DNA from: Salvelinus alpinus
Lineage: Eukaryota > Chordata > Actinopteri > Salmoniformes > Salmonidae
NCBI RefSeq assembly: GCF_045679555.1
Contig: NC_092089.1
Coordinates: 3,484,652-3,548,651, forward strand
Length of the DNA stretch: 64,000 nucleotides
Direction: 5' to 3'
Both the position numbers and the translations under genes were made by a program. The notes below the pieces were generated by a model. That model was not told where the DNA came from and did not search any database. It saw nothing but the letters and a program-made list of their open reading frames with translations. Below, in pieces: positions 1 to 9,989 of this stretch; within the stretch, counting starts at the first letter, position 1, and every line of letters starts with the position of its first letter.

Positions 1-649
1 CCAGAGGTAGCCTGACTGCCATTAGGTACCGAGATGAGATCCTCAGAGCCCTTGTGAGACCATATGCTGACACATGCACATTTGTGGCCTGCTGGAGGTC
101 ATTTTTCAGGGCTCTGGTAGTGCTCCTCTTTGCACAAAGGCGGAGGTAGCGGTCCTGCTGCTGGGTTGTTGCCCTCCTACGGCCTCCTCCACGTCTCCTG
201 ATGTACTGGCCTGTCTCCTGGTAGCGCCTCCATGCTCTGGACACTACGCTGACAGACACAGCAAACCTTCTTGCCACAGTTCGCATTGATGTGCCATCCT
301 GGATGAGCTGCACTACCTGAGCCACTTGTGTGGGTTGTAGACTCCGTCTCATGCTACCACTAGAGTGAGAGCACCGCCAGCATTCAAAAGTGACCAAAAC
401 ATCAGCAAGGAAGCATAGGAACTGAGAAGTGGTCTGTGGTCACCACCTGCAGAATCACTCCTTTTTTGGGGGTGTCTTGCTAATTGCCTATAATTTCCAC
501 CTTTTGTCTATTCCATTTGCACAACAGCATGTGAAATTTATTGTCAATCAGTGTTGCTTCCTAAGTGGACAGTTTGATTTCACAGAAGTGTGATTGACTT
601 GGAGTTACATTGTGTTGTTTAAGTGTTCCCTTTATTTTTTTGAGCAGTG
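1..649 (+). mobile_element. Tc1-like transposon, right-hand part, cut by window edge
   Basis: The first ~68 bases match the transposase-coding part of the Tc1-like copy at 10355-10422 (same strand). The remainder is non-coding and ends in tttgagcagtg followed by TA, the same terminal repeat as the element ending at 11013. From base ~69 on, the sequence no longer follows the 10.4-kb copy, so this is either an internally rearranged derivative or a join of two families sharing a terminus. No intact transposase remains. Confidence 0.75.
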
Positions 650-654
650 TACAT

Positions 655-1012
655 AGCAGCATCTGGACCAAATGCTGCTGGAAGTGGTGTTTGAGGGCCA
701 GTAGGAGGCACACTTTCCTTTAGACTGAAAAAAAGATCCCAATTCCCAAGGACAGTGATTGGGGACATTGCCATGTGTAGGGGAGCTGTTTTTCGGAAGG
801 GACAGTTGTCTTAACTCTCTGTGGTCACCAAAGATACCTTAGCATACGAGTATGGGTGTTAACCCTGGTGTCCTGGCTAAATTCCCAATCTGGCCCTCAT
901 CTAATCATTGCCAGCTTCCAACTGGCTCATTTATCTTCCCCAGTTCATTGCTGTAAATGAGAATGTGTTCTCTCTCAATTTATTTGGTAAAATAAGGGTA
1001 AAAAAAAAAGTG
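655..1012 (+). repeat. short interspersed repeat (SINE-like) with A-rich end
   Basis: This stretch resembles a dispersed salmonid repeat known for a module like ggtgtcctggctaaattcc and a 3' end of the type ggtaaaataagggtaaaaaa. It ends in an A-rich tract at 1001-1012. I recognise the family from memory only. No coding potential is seen. Confidence 0.45.
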
Positions 1013-1780
1013 CACACAAAATGTACTTTTTCACGTAAGTTTTCATGTACCAAATAAAAATCTAAAGTTCAATGTGTTTCCATCACATTTTCAACTCCAC
1101 TGATAGATTAGTCACAAAATATGTTACGTTAAATAGCAAATGTGCCAACTCTGGTCTTGGCACCTGCGCTCTAGCCAACAGCTCGCAGACAGTGCGCGTA
1201 GGTTGTGCTGTTAAAATAGTCTACGTGAAGAGATTATTATGGATAAGAGTGAGAATATTTATATTTGTCAGATGGCAGTCAAGCATCGATCATCATGAAA
1301 CCAGAATAAGACCCTTGATACTAATTGGAAAGGAGCATCAAGATCACTGTACACTTTCACCACCCTGTGAAGTTTAACATAATTTATTTAATCTGTAGCC
1401 TAATAAACTGCATGGTTTCCGGAGTTGCAGTGGGAGGACCACACACCATATCATCGCGTGACTCCAAGTTTACTTCGATATGATGGTTGTTATATCAATA
1501 TTTGCGCATAAAGGCATTTCCACCGCCATTTCTCAAATCAATACTTTTATAGAATCAAAAACATCCCACCATGTCGAACAAATGATCTGCCGGCATTTAT
1601 AACATTGTACAGAAACGTCCTGTTTCCATCACAGCTGTCTTGATTTGTTTTTACAGTATGACTTTAATCGCTTACAAACTGTGGATGGAAATGTGGTTAT
1701 TCTTATGAAATATTGATTCAATTCTGCTAATTGCATGTCTTCTATAGGTTTCAGAAACAAACACATAAAGTACTATAATG
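1013..1780. other. no recognisable gene
   Basis: About 770 bases of AT-rich DNA with no supportable coding region, terminal repeats or tandem repeats. A 101-codon open frame (1072-1377) has no recognisable domain and is taken as chance. Confidence 0.5.
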
Positions 1781-1965
1781 TGGCTTTAATTGTTATGAAA
1801 ATTCTAATAAAAAGTATTTGACGATGCAGCTGTGTGTGTGGCTGTTTTTATAGATACATACAACCTTTCATATTTAAAGTGTTATGAGTCATACAGAGAT
1901 GACACACCAACATTTACACTGGAATTAGTAAAAGGAATCACTAAATGACATTTACCCCCTAAGAC
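1780..1965 (+). repeat. remnant of an array-unit first-exon region
   Basis: The segment resembles 40545-40650 and 52110-52262: a gatgcag...gtgtgg stretch, a caaccttt...tatttaaag stretch, then a tcatacag...gacacacc core like the 47-bp motif in exon 1 of the EEP units. It looks like a decayed extra copy of the 5' end of the repeated locus, with no second exon attached. Confidence 0.5.
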
Positions 1966-2029
1966 ACAGTAATTCTCCATTGTCTCTGTACAGACTGAAC
2001 AAACACACCAGAACTTTGTGAAGTTATAG

Positions 2030-2606
2030 AAATGACCTCAAGAAAGTTCAATGAATCATAATGAAGACCATAACCCAGTTATCTAGTACATCCTGCTCTA
2101 CCATCACTGAACGTGTAATGTAATTTGTCCTCAAGTGTTCATAAGCAATTCTCAGAAGATATTCCTGAACTCCGAAAGCAAGACAAAAACACACCTAAAA
2201 ATAAGAAAGTGCACATGTCCCCACCCCCTCAAAACAAAGGAGGCAGAAAATATACACCTTACAATGGAAAGTCACATAGAGACAAATGTAACTGATTTAA
2301 TTACTTCTAAAGGTTTAAGAAACATTTTATAAAATACAAGAATGGGACATTAATAAATAAGAATTGTTTGATGACATTGGCAGTAGTTCCTACTTCAACA
2401 ATAACATATAATTTGCTTGATTAAAACTAAAGGTAGTGATGTAAAACCTGGATTGGAAATGGAAACTCAAATGAACTTTGTAGCTCTGTTTTACGGGTGG
2501 CATTCCATGATAGGTGCTGATGACGCATAGCTGGATGTGGATATTTGTATGACTGCACAAAACCTTTACATAACTATTTACATAGACTCACCTGAGTATC
2601 AGAGTT
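2030..2606 (+). repeat. conserved 5' flank of array unit A
   Basis: Blocks here recur before the other units: the stretch around 2057-2110 (gaagaccataacccagttat) recurs at ~39890 and in part at 6180 and 40210. The gatgacattggcagta block at ~2370 recurs at ~6365 and 54090. This marks the region as part of a segmentally duplicated locus. A promoter would be expected here, but no TATA box is clear enough to name. Confidence 0.65.
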
Positions 2607-2980
2607 CATACAGCACGACAGAGAAGACACACCTGGATCAGCACTACACAGGTCATACAGTACGGCAGAGAAGACACACCTGGATCAGCATTACACAGGT
2701 CATACAGCACGGCAGAGAAGACACACCTGGATCAGCACTACACAGGTCATACAGCACGGCAGAGAAGACACACCTGGATCAGCACTACACAGGTCATACA
2801 GCACAGCAGAGAAGACACACCTGGATCAGCACTACACAGGTCATACAGCACAGCAGAGAAGACACACCTGGATCAGCACTACACAGGTCATACAGCACAG
2901 CAGAGAAGACACACCTGGATCAGCACTACACAGGTCATACAGCACAGCAGAGAAGACACACCTGGATCAGCACTACACAG
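2607..2980 (+). repeat. 47-bp minisatellite in exon 1 of unit A, 8 copies
   Basis: Eight direct copies of a 47-bp unit (catacagcac...ctacacaggt) start at 2607 and every 47 bases after that. Substitutions are few. The unit has no TAA, TAG or TGA on the + strand, so long open frames run through it. These are a by-product of the repeat, not evidence of protein. The last copy runs directly into GTGAGG, a splice donor, which places the array at the 3' end of a first exon. Unit E has a single copy in the same place. Confidence 0.9.
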
Positions 2981-3237
2981 GTGAGGTTATTATATGTTGT
3001 TTTATAGTATGTGTTGATGTGCAGATGCATGTAGAACTTCACCATTACTACATGAAGATGGTTAATGGTAGAAAAGCAGAGATTCATCTTTAAACTTTGT
3101 ATTTTAAATTATATTCTGAAGAAGTTATTGTGTACTCGTGCAAATACTTGCTGAATATGGATGAATCTGTTGGTTAGCAGGAAAGTCTGATTTAAATAAT
3201 GTTATTATGAACTCAATCTGATATCTTCATGTTGTAG
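2981..3237 (+). other. intron of unit A (5' untranslated region)
   Basis: CACAG|GTGAGG at 2976-2986 and TTGTAG|AATCC at 3232-3242 form a GT-AG intron of 257 nt. The same boundaries recur in unit B (7789-8057) and unit E (54322-54551), with ...TTTTAG|AATCC acceptors. Conservation of both splice sites in three copies, despite diverged interiors, supports a real intron. It lies before the start codon. Transcription itself is not shown. Confidence 0.7.
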
Positions 3238-3263
3238 AATCCAACCTAGAAACACCAAGAACT

Positions 3264-4811
3264 ATGGCAAAATCTACAGGAAATAGTCTCTCTATCATCA
3301 CCTGGAACACTTGTGGTGTTAAACCAACAAAAGAGTACCCAAATAAGTTGATTGATATAATGGAATATGGCAAGGAACAGAAAGCTGACGTAATCTTCCT
3401 TCAAGAAACTCACATTGGACCTAACTGCTATAGAAAGCTGAAAAGACATGGATGGAGAGAGATGGAAAAACATTACTTTACCATTTACTCTCCGAGTAGC
3501 AAAGGAGTGGCCATACTGGTGAATAAAAACAAACCATGCTATCAGTACATCTGCCATGATGAAGATTACGCTGGTGGCTACATTGTCCTGTTCTGTCAGA
3601 TGTATGGTCAACTCTTCACTCTTGTGAACGTGTACAATCATAAAGAAGACAAGCAAGTACTGGGGAGGCTGTCCCAGTATCTTCAGGAGATGAAGATCGG
3701 AACTTTAGTGATTGGGGGGGATTTCAACACAGTCTTGGACCTTGACTTTGACAAGGGTACAGCATCTGAACATAGACAGCACACATCCCTACGACCTCTC
3801 CTGCAGAGTTTCATTTCCTCACTGAACCTTCAAGACACATGGGCAAGACTACACCCATCAGAACAAGCCTTCACTCGCTCTCAGAACACCAGCCACTCCC
3901 GGATAGATATGTTCTTCATGCAACAGGACAAAGCCCCATGTGCCCAGAGCTGTGAGATTCACACTGTCCCAGGGATTTCAGATCACAACCCTGTGTCTCT
4001 GAAGATCCGCATTCCTAAAATAGGAAGTACGTTAACAGATGTTCATCAAAAGCTGAGGAAGTTGGGTGATGCTGAACTAAAATACAAGACCAAATTAGAC
4101 AGAAGAGCAGGAGAAATCAGTGGGGCAGAAGTCCTTGTGGCAATGAAATCCCTGACCGACTCATCAAATGGATCAAGGGAAGAGGACCTCATGGAAACAG
4201 AGACATTAAAGCATTATTACAATGGAATACTGAGGAAGAAGGAAATACCAGAGGGATTCAATATGTCACTGAACCGAAAGTACAAAATATTTGCCACAAT
4301 ACTTGCCAACCGTCTACAGATGTACCTAGCACCCTCGTTCAGAGGAAGGATTAAAATACCACCACAGAGCTTGCCATTCAAAGTTACCTTGGCCAAGCAA
4401 CCATCTATTAAGTGGGAATTCCTTAATAAAGCACTGACGTCTGTTGGCATAATTCAGTCTCCCCCTAGAGACTTCACAATCCTAAAGCAGGTGCTTCCTC
4501 GGGACTTGGACATCTTGTGGAAGTTACTCCCAATGGTTGAAGGTTCACGGGGGCACAAAAAAAACCTAAAGCATCAATGCCCCCTCACCCCAGCACTACT
4601 CCACCTGTGTCTGAAGTACATGGAGCACCGAATCCAGAAGACAGGCACAACCCTGTCCCTTAGTGTTAACCGTCAAAGGCTGAGTCTTTTTATACAGATG
4701 GAAGAAGAGAAACAGCGTTCTGTGGAGAAACTGCTCTCTAAAATCAGAAGGGAGTCTGACCTGAGTTTTATTGTAAATGTATTTATTGTGGAAGATGGAT
4801 ATTCAAGTTAA
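3264..4811 (+). CDS. LINE-derived EEP endonuclease with vestigial reverse transcriptase
   Basis: This 515-residue ORF starts at an ATG in good context (A at -3, G at +4), 27 nt into exon 2. Residues ~8-246 are an exonuclease-endonuclease-phosphatase domain of the APE/LINE type. Metal-binding and catalytic positions look intact: WN (N15), QETH (E48), VNVY (Y124), GDFN (D153, N155), SRID (D215) and SDH (D240, H241). Residues ~285-515 follow an L1/Tx1 reverse transcriptase in collapsed form: IFATILANRLQMYL (342-355), WEFLNKAL (384-391), HQCPLTP (437-443) and LSLFIQM (473-479), where the family normally has an Asp-containing motif A and a YADD box. Both catalytic Asp sites are missing, so polymerase activity is very unlikely, while nicking of DNA remains possible. 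Family knowledge predicts a nuclear endonuclease; a host role is inference only. It could also be a non-autonomous element moved in trans. Confidence 0.75.
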   Translation: MAKSTGNSLSIITWNTCGVKPTKEYPNKLIDIMEYGKEQKADVIFLQETHIGPNCYRKLKRHGWREMEKHYFTIYSPSSKGVAILVNKNKPCYQYICHDEDYAGGYIVLFCQMYGQLFTLVNVYNHKEDKQVLGRLSQYLQEMKIGTLVIGGDFNTVLDLDFDKGTASEHRQHTSLRPLLQSFISSLNLQDTWARLHPSEQAFTRSQNTSHSRIDMFFMQQDKAPCAQSCEIHTVPGISDHNPVSLKIRIPKIGSTLTDVHQKLRKLGDAELKYKTKLDRRAGEISGAEVLVAMKSLTDSSNGSREEDLMETETLKHYYNGILRKKEIPEGFNMSLNRKYKIFATILANRLQMYLAPSFRGRIKIPPQSLPFKVTLAKQPSIKWEFLNKALTSVGIIQSPPRDFTILKQVLPRDLDILWKLLPMVEGSRGHKKNLKHQCPLTPALLHLCLKYMEHRIQKTGTTLSLSVNRQRLSLFIQMEEEKQRSVEKLLSKIRRESDLSFIVNVFIVEDGYSS

Positions 4812-5759
4812 ATGAAACATTCTTTGAAAATTATTAGAGAAACTGTTATTGTTCACTAAATGTGATATTGCCTTCATCTTCCCAATGAACTAAACAAAAT
4901 AACATTAAAATATAAGAAACATACATTATATGGAACTACATCCAGTGTTGAAACAGTGCTCTCCGTACTGCATGCTATGGGCCCTGAGCACCTGTTCAGC
5001 CATCAGTCTCTTCAGTCATCATCAGACCCACGGCCAGCCAGACCCACACCACACCACATAGACTACAAGGGATGGGATCCCAAAGAAAGTAAAGATGGGA
5101 GCAAAGTGAAGGTCAAACCCAGAACCAGTCCTACAGAGCATGTATTATCTGTGACAAACATGTCATCAGGTTAGATCATAAACAATGAAATAAGAGGAAT
5201 TAGACTTCATATCCAGGGATATTGGATATCTGGCCCTATACATTACTACCTATATAAATGTAAATGTATTTTCAAATGTATGGGTTATTTAGATGTAACT
5301 GTATCTTCATTTTTTAAATCATATTGCTCTATTCATCGTTGATTATCTGTCTTGATAGGAATATAAATAACTACTGTAGCTAAATATTAAACTGTATAGA
5401 TGTTTGAGGTAACCTATGATGTATGAAGGAGAAGTACTCCCAGGAGTATGCAATGTCTTGGTCTTATCAGGGTTCTGCCGACTGTACATAAAATATAAAC
5501 TCAGATCAATATTCCATTGGGTTTCTCAGGTTACAATGGCCTTTAAACCACAAGGGCATCTGAAGTCCCTGAGGTCTCATTATGAACATAATATATGCAT
5601 TGTACATAATATATGTCTTCCACAAATAAAGGTATATATTTGTGTGTGTATTGTTTACATTTGTCATGATTTAGAACTTCCTGTAGTAAAACAAAGAAAC
5701 ACAAATGAAGATAAATAAACCAGGAAAATTCACAAATAGCAAACTGAAGAAAATTGAAC
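4812..5759 (+). repeat. conserved 3' flank of unit A
   Basis: It carries one copy of the 38-bp motif (about 5113-5155; expanded in other units), then blocks shared with units B-E: catatccagggatattggat (~5200), gaatataaataactactgta (~5360) and a block around 5416-5590 also seen at 39120, 50908 and 60649. A 100-codon frame in the last block is interrupted differently in each copy, so it is not called a gene. Confidence 0.7.
5714..5719 (+). promoter_or_regulatory. candidate poly(A) signal of unit A
   Basis: AATAAA within a gaagataaataaacca-type context. The hexamer and context are preserved at 51232-51237 (unit D) and 60933-60938 (unit E), which suggests the 3' end of the ancestral transcript. 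Confidence 0.5.
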
Positions 5760-5902
5760 AGGCTGTATCACAACCGGTCATGATTGGGAGTCCCATAGGG
5801 CGGCGCACAATGTCATCCCAGTTTGGCTGGTGTAGGCCGTCATTGTAAATAAGAATTTGTTTTTAACTGACTGGCCTAGTTAAATAAAGGTAAAAAATAA
5901 AC
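5760..5902 (+). repeat. salmonid SINE-like 3' part
   Basis: It contains gggagtcccatagggcggcg, taggccgtcattgtaaataa and gcctagttaaataaaggt, recalled as the 3' body and tail of a tRNA-related salmonid SINE. It ends in an A-rich tail. It separates unit A from unit B. Confidence 0.65.
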
Positions 5903-6630
5903 AAAAAAACTTAAGTAAAAGTTGTCAAAAATATAAATTGTAAACTACAGACACCCCCAAAAATTGTTTAAGTAGTACTTTTTACTTAAGTACTTTACAC
6001 CACTGTATGAATCAAATAATCAGTAATACCTGTAGGTGTTTGTAACATGTTCAACACACTATCCAGATCTATACAACTAATTGAATATAAATGTATAAAT
6101 ACACTTTATAAAATGTCACTGAACCTGTGTTAAAAGAATGTTTTGCAATTTCTCAGAAAATAATAATCTGAATCAAAAATCATAATCCAGTCATCAGGTA
6201 ATTCCTGCACTACCGTCACTGAATTTATATGAAAATAATGGTCATTTGTCCTCAAGTGTTCATTCGCAATTCTCAGAAGACATTCCTTACCTCTCAAAGC
6301 AAGACACACAACAACAAAATACCACCCGCTCCCCCCCTCCCCCTATCAAACAAAAATAATTGTTTGATGACATTGGCAGTAATTCCTACAACAACAATAA
6401 CATATCATTTGCTTGATCAAAACTAAAAGTAGCGATTCAAAACCTGGAATGAAAATCAAAACTCTAATTATGTAGCTCTGTTTTAGGGGTGGCATTACAT
6501 AAGTCTTATCACCGACATCTATGCAATGATAAGTGTTGGTATGACAGAGGTGGGTGTAGACATTTGTATGGATGCAGGCATTTATTAATTACATGTACTG
6601 TATACATAGACTCACGTGAGCAACACAGGT
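5903..6630 (+). repeat. conserved 5' flank of array unit B
   Basis: It is homologous to 2030-2606 and 39870-40350 (for example the cagtaatacctgtaggtgtt block near 6027, shared with ~40330). A promoter is not identifiable. No gene is seen. Confidence 0.6.
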
Positions 6631-7788
6631 CATACAGCACAGCAGAGAAGACACACCTGGATCAGCACTACACAGGTCATACAGCACAGCAGAGAAGACA
6701 CACCTGGATCAGCATTACACAGGTCATACAGCACAGCAGAGAAGACACACCTGGATCAGCACTACACAGGTCATACAGCACAGCAGAGAAGACACACCTG
6801 GATCAGCACTACACAGGTCATACAGCACGGCAGAGAAGACACACCTGGATCAGCACTACACAGGTCATACAGCACAGCAGAGAAGACACACCTGGATCAG
6901 CACTACACAGGTCATACAGCACAGCAGAGAAGACACACCTGGATCAGCGCTACACAGGTCATACAGCACGGCAGAGAAAACACACCTGGATCAGACCTAC
7001 ACAGGTCATACAGCACGGCAGAGAAGACACACCTGGATCAGACCTACACAGGTCATACAGCACGGCAGAGAAGACACACCTGGATCAGCGCTACACAGGT
7101 CATACAGCACAGCAGAGAAGACACACCTGGATCAGCACTACTCAGGTCATACAGCACAGCAGAGAAGACACACCTGGATCAGCACTACACAGGTCATACA
7201 GCAGAGAAGACACACCTGGATCAGCACTACACAGGTCATACAGCAGAGAAGACACACCTGGATCAGCACTACACAGGTCATACAGCAGAGAAGACACACC
7301 TGGATCAGCACTACACAGGTCATACAGCACGGCAGAGAAGACACACCTGGATCAGCAGTACACAGGTCATACAACACGGCAGAGAAGACACACCTGGATC
7401 AGCACTACACAGGTCATACAGCACGGTAGAGAAGACACACCTGGATCAGCACTACACAGGTCATACAGCACAGCAGAGAAGACACACCTGGATCAGCACT
7501 ACACAGGTCATACAGCACGGCAGAGAAGACACACCTGGATCAGCAGTACACAGGTCATACAGCACGGCAGAGAAGACACACCTGGATCAGCACTACACAG
7601 GTCATACAGCACGGTAGAGAAGACACACCTGGATCAGCACTACACAGGTCATACAGCACGGCAGAGAAGACACACCTGGATCAGCACTACACAGGTCATA
7701 CAGCACGGCAGAGAAGACACACCTGGATCAGCACTACACAGGTCATACAGCACGGTAGAGAAGACACACCTGGATCAGCGCTACACAG
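6631..7788 (+). repeat. 47-bp minisatellite in exon 1 of unit B, 25 copies
   Basis: The array holds 22 units of 47 bp plus three consecutive 42-bp units (about 7186-7315) that share the same 5-bp deletion after catacag. The period arithmetic is exact from 6631 to the splice donor at 7789. Each unit contains AGGTCA and CACCTG. The unit is stop-free on the + strand, which gives spurious ORFs of 333-445 codons. It is the same position and motif as the 8-copy array at 2607-2980, expanded threefold. Confidence 0.92.
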
Positions 7789-8057
7789 GTGAGGTTATTA
7801 TACGTTTTTTAAATATGTGTTGGTGACATAATAACTGTTTAGAACTTCACTATTATTACAGGTACAGTATATGATGTTAAATGGCAGATAATCAGATATT
7901 CATCTTTAAGCTTTGTTTTTTTAATAATATTCTGAAAATAGAAATTGTGTGATGGTGCAAATACTTGCTGAATCTAGCTGAATATTTTGGTTAGAAAGTT
8001 TAAAGTCTGATTTAAAGCAGCTTATTATGAACTTAAATTGATATCTTTATGTTTTAG
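7789..8057 (+). other. intron of unit B
   Basis: ACACAG|GTGAGG to GTTTTAG|AATCC, 269 nt. It is homologous throughout to the unit A intron with substitutions and small indels. Confidence 0.65.
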
Positions 8058-8073
8058 AATCCAACCTAGAAAC

Positions 8074-8605
8074 ACCAAGAACTATGAAACTTTACAGGAA
8101 AAAGTTTCTCTTTCATCACCTGGAACACTTGTGGTGTTAAACCAACAAAACAAAGCCCAAATAAGTTGATTGATATAATGAACATTGGCAAGAAACAGAA
8201 AGATGACGTGATCTTCCTTCAAGAAACTCACATTGGACCTAAAAGTTACAAAGACATAAATGAAGTGAGAGGTTGGACCTCTTACTCTCTCCCCCTAGAG
8301 ACTTCACAATCCTAAAGCAGGTGCTTCCTGAGGACTTGGACATCTTGTGGAAGTTACTCCCAATGGTTGAAGGTTCACGGGGGCACAAAAAAAACCTAAA
8401 GCATCAATGCCCCCTCACCTCAGCACTACTCCACCTGTGTCTGAAGTACATGGAGCACCGAATCCAGAAGACAGGCACAGTCCTTAGTGTTAGCCGTCAA
8501 AGGCTGAGTCTTTTGATACACGTGGGACAAGAGAAACAGCGTTCTGTGGTCAAACTGCTCTCTGAAATCAGAAAGGAGTCTGACCTGAGTTTGAAGGTGG
8601 TATGA
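8074..8605 (+). pseudogene. EEP/dead-RT pseudogene of unit B, large internal deletion
   Basis: Exon 2 begins like unit A (aacaccaagaactatg) but is frameshifted within the first codons. It continues through the EEP start (WNTCGV, FLQETHIGP) and then jumps at about 8280 from the gaggttggacctcttactct block straight to the ccccctagagacttcacaat block of the C-terminal region. In unit A these two points are about 980 bp apart. The lost piece holds nearly all of the EEP catalytic domain and the RT finger. The remaining C-terminal frame (8273-8605) matches unit A residues ~399-505 closely. It is non-functional as an endonuclease. Confidence 0.8.
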
Positions 8606-8778
8606 ACATTGGAAGATAAACATTTAAATGAAATGTTATGATAAAAACATTGTCCATTAAAGGAGGATACTGCCTTCAGCTTCACCATGAGACTGACTAC
8701 ACCATGAAGTGTTGAACCAGTGCCCTCCATACTAACTGCTATTGTCCATATTAGCCACCAGGGGAAGATAAGTGAAGT

Positions 8779-9272
8779 TCAAACCCAGAACCAGACCTAA
8801 AGATCATGTATTATGGTCAAACCCAGAACCAGACCTAAAGATCATGTATTATAGTCAAACCCAGATCCAGTCCTAAAGATCATGTATTATAGTCAAACCC
8901 AGAACCAGTCCTAAAGATCATGTATTATAGTCAAACCCAGAACCAGTCCTAAAGATCATGTATTATAGTCAAACCCAGAACCAGTCCTAAAGATCATGTA
9001 TTATAGTCAAACCCAGAACCAGACCTAAAGATCATGTATTATAGTCAAACCCAGAACCAGTCCTAAAGATCATGTATTATAGTCAAACCCAGAACCAGTC
9101 CTAAAGATCATGTATTATAGTCAAACCCAGAACCAGACCTAAAGATCATGTATTATAGTCAAACCCAGAACCAGTCCTAAAGATCATGTATTATAGTCAA
9201 ACCCAGAACCAGTCCTAAAGATCATATATTATGGTCAAACCCAGAACCAGTCCTACAGAGCATGTATTATCT
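8779..9272 (+). repeat. 38-bp minisatellite, 13 copies (unit B)
   Basis: Thirteen 38-bp units (tcaaacccag...tgtattatag) follow the pseudogene; starts at 8779, 8817 ... 9235 fit an exact period. Two main variants (agtcc and agacc) alternate irregularly, suggesting duplication of multi-unit blocks. Unit A has one copy at the equivalent site. Confidence 0.92.
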
Positions 9273-9989
9273 GTGACAAACATGTCATCAGATGAGATCA
9301 TAAACCATGAAATAAGAGCCATTACACTTCATATCCAGGGATATTGGATATCTGGGCCTATACATTGCAACCTATATAAATGGAAATGTATGTTTTTACA
9401 TTTAGGTTATTTAGATGTAACTGTATCATTTTTGGCCCACAACCCCATTTTGATATCTGAAAATTCTCGAGTTCCCAACCATGTGAATTTTAAAAATGTT
9501 TTATTAAGAGCCAATGATTACTTTTTTATTTGGGGCTATTGCAGCCAATTGAAAAACATTCTATCAGTATTTCTGATTGTCTTCAAGAAAATTAGTCTGA
9601 CATAATGCATCTTATCACCACTACTAATGAGATGGGTGTGCTTGACGCAAGTCGCATCAGAGCATCTCAGAGTCAGGAGTCGACAGTGTGCACCTCATCT
9701 CTGCTGTCACATCCAACCTGTATCAATATTTGGTTTTAATGCAGACGAGAGCACTGAATTCAGTTTCACAAAGATATGAGCTGGCGAATGGTACCATGAG
9801 TTTTATGGTGCTTTCAAGACAACTGGGAACTTGAAAAAATATGAGGTGAAATCATGATGTCAATGATCTTCAGCAAGGAAAGTCTTAGCTCTAGAAAGAG
9901 CCTCGTGTTCCCGAGTTGGATGACCGTTCAAAACTATTTTCCAAGTCAGAGATTTCTAATTTCCCAATTCCGAGTTCCCAGAAGTTTTG
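9273..9989. other. truncated 3' flank of unit B, then unassigned DNA
   Basis: Up to about 9430 the sequence follows the unit 3' flank (catatccagggatattggat). It then diverges and the rest of the flank, including the AATAAA block, is absent. About 9440-9990 shows no recognised gene or repeat boundary. Confidence 0.5.

Noticed and set aside
2537-3007. 156-codon repetitive ORF resembling a repeat protein
   Set aside because: It is a read-through of the stop-free 47-bp minisatellite and lies in a first exon and intron; it crosses the splice donor.
3246-3656. 136-codon reverse-strand ORF opposite the EEP gene
   Set aside because: It is antisense to a coding frame with clear catalytic motifs; a similar shadow appears at 57330-57635.
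5416-5718. 100-codon ORF with versions at 50908 and 60649
   Set aside because: It is part of the conserved 3' flank; the frame is broken at different points in each copy and contains microsatellite sequence.
7142-7377. Cysteine-rich reverse-strand ORFs over the minisatellite
   Set aside because: They are shadows of the 42- and 47-bp repeats with no independent support.
8779-9272. CRISPR-like array of 38-bp direct repeats
   Set aside because: Units abut directly with no unique spacers, there are no cas genes, and the DNA is vertebrate.
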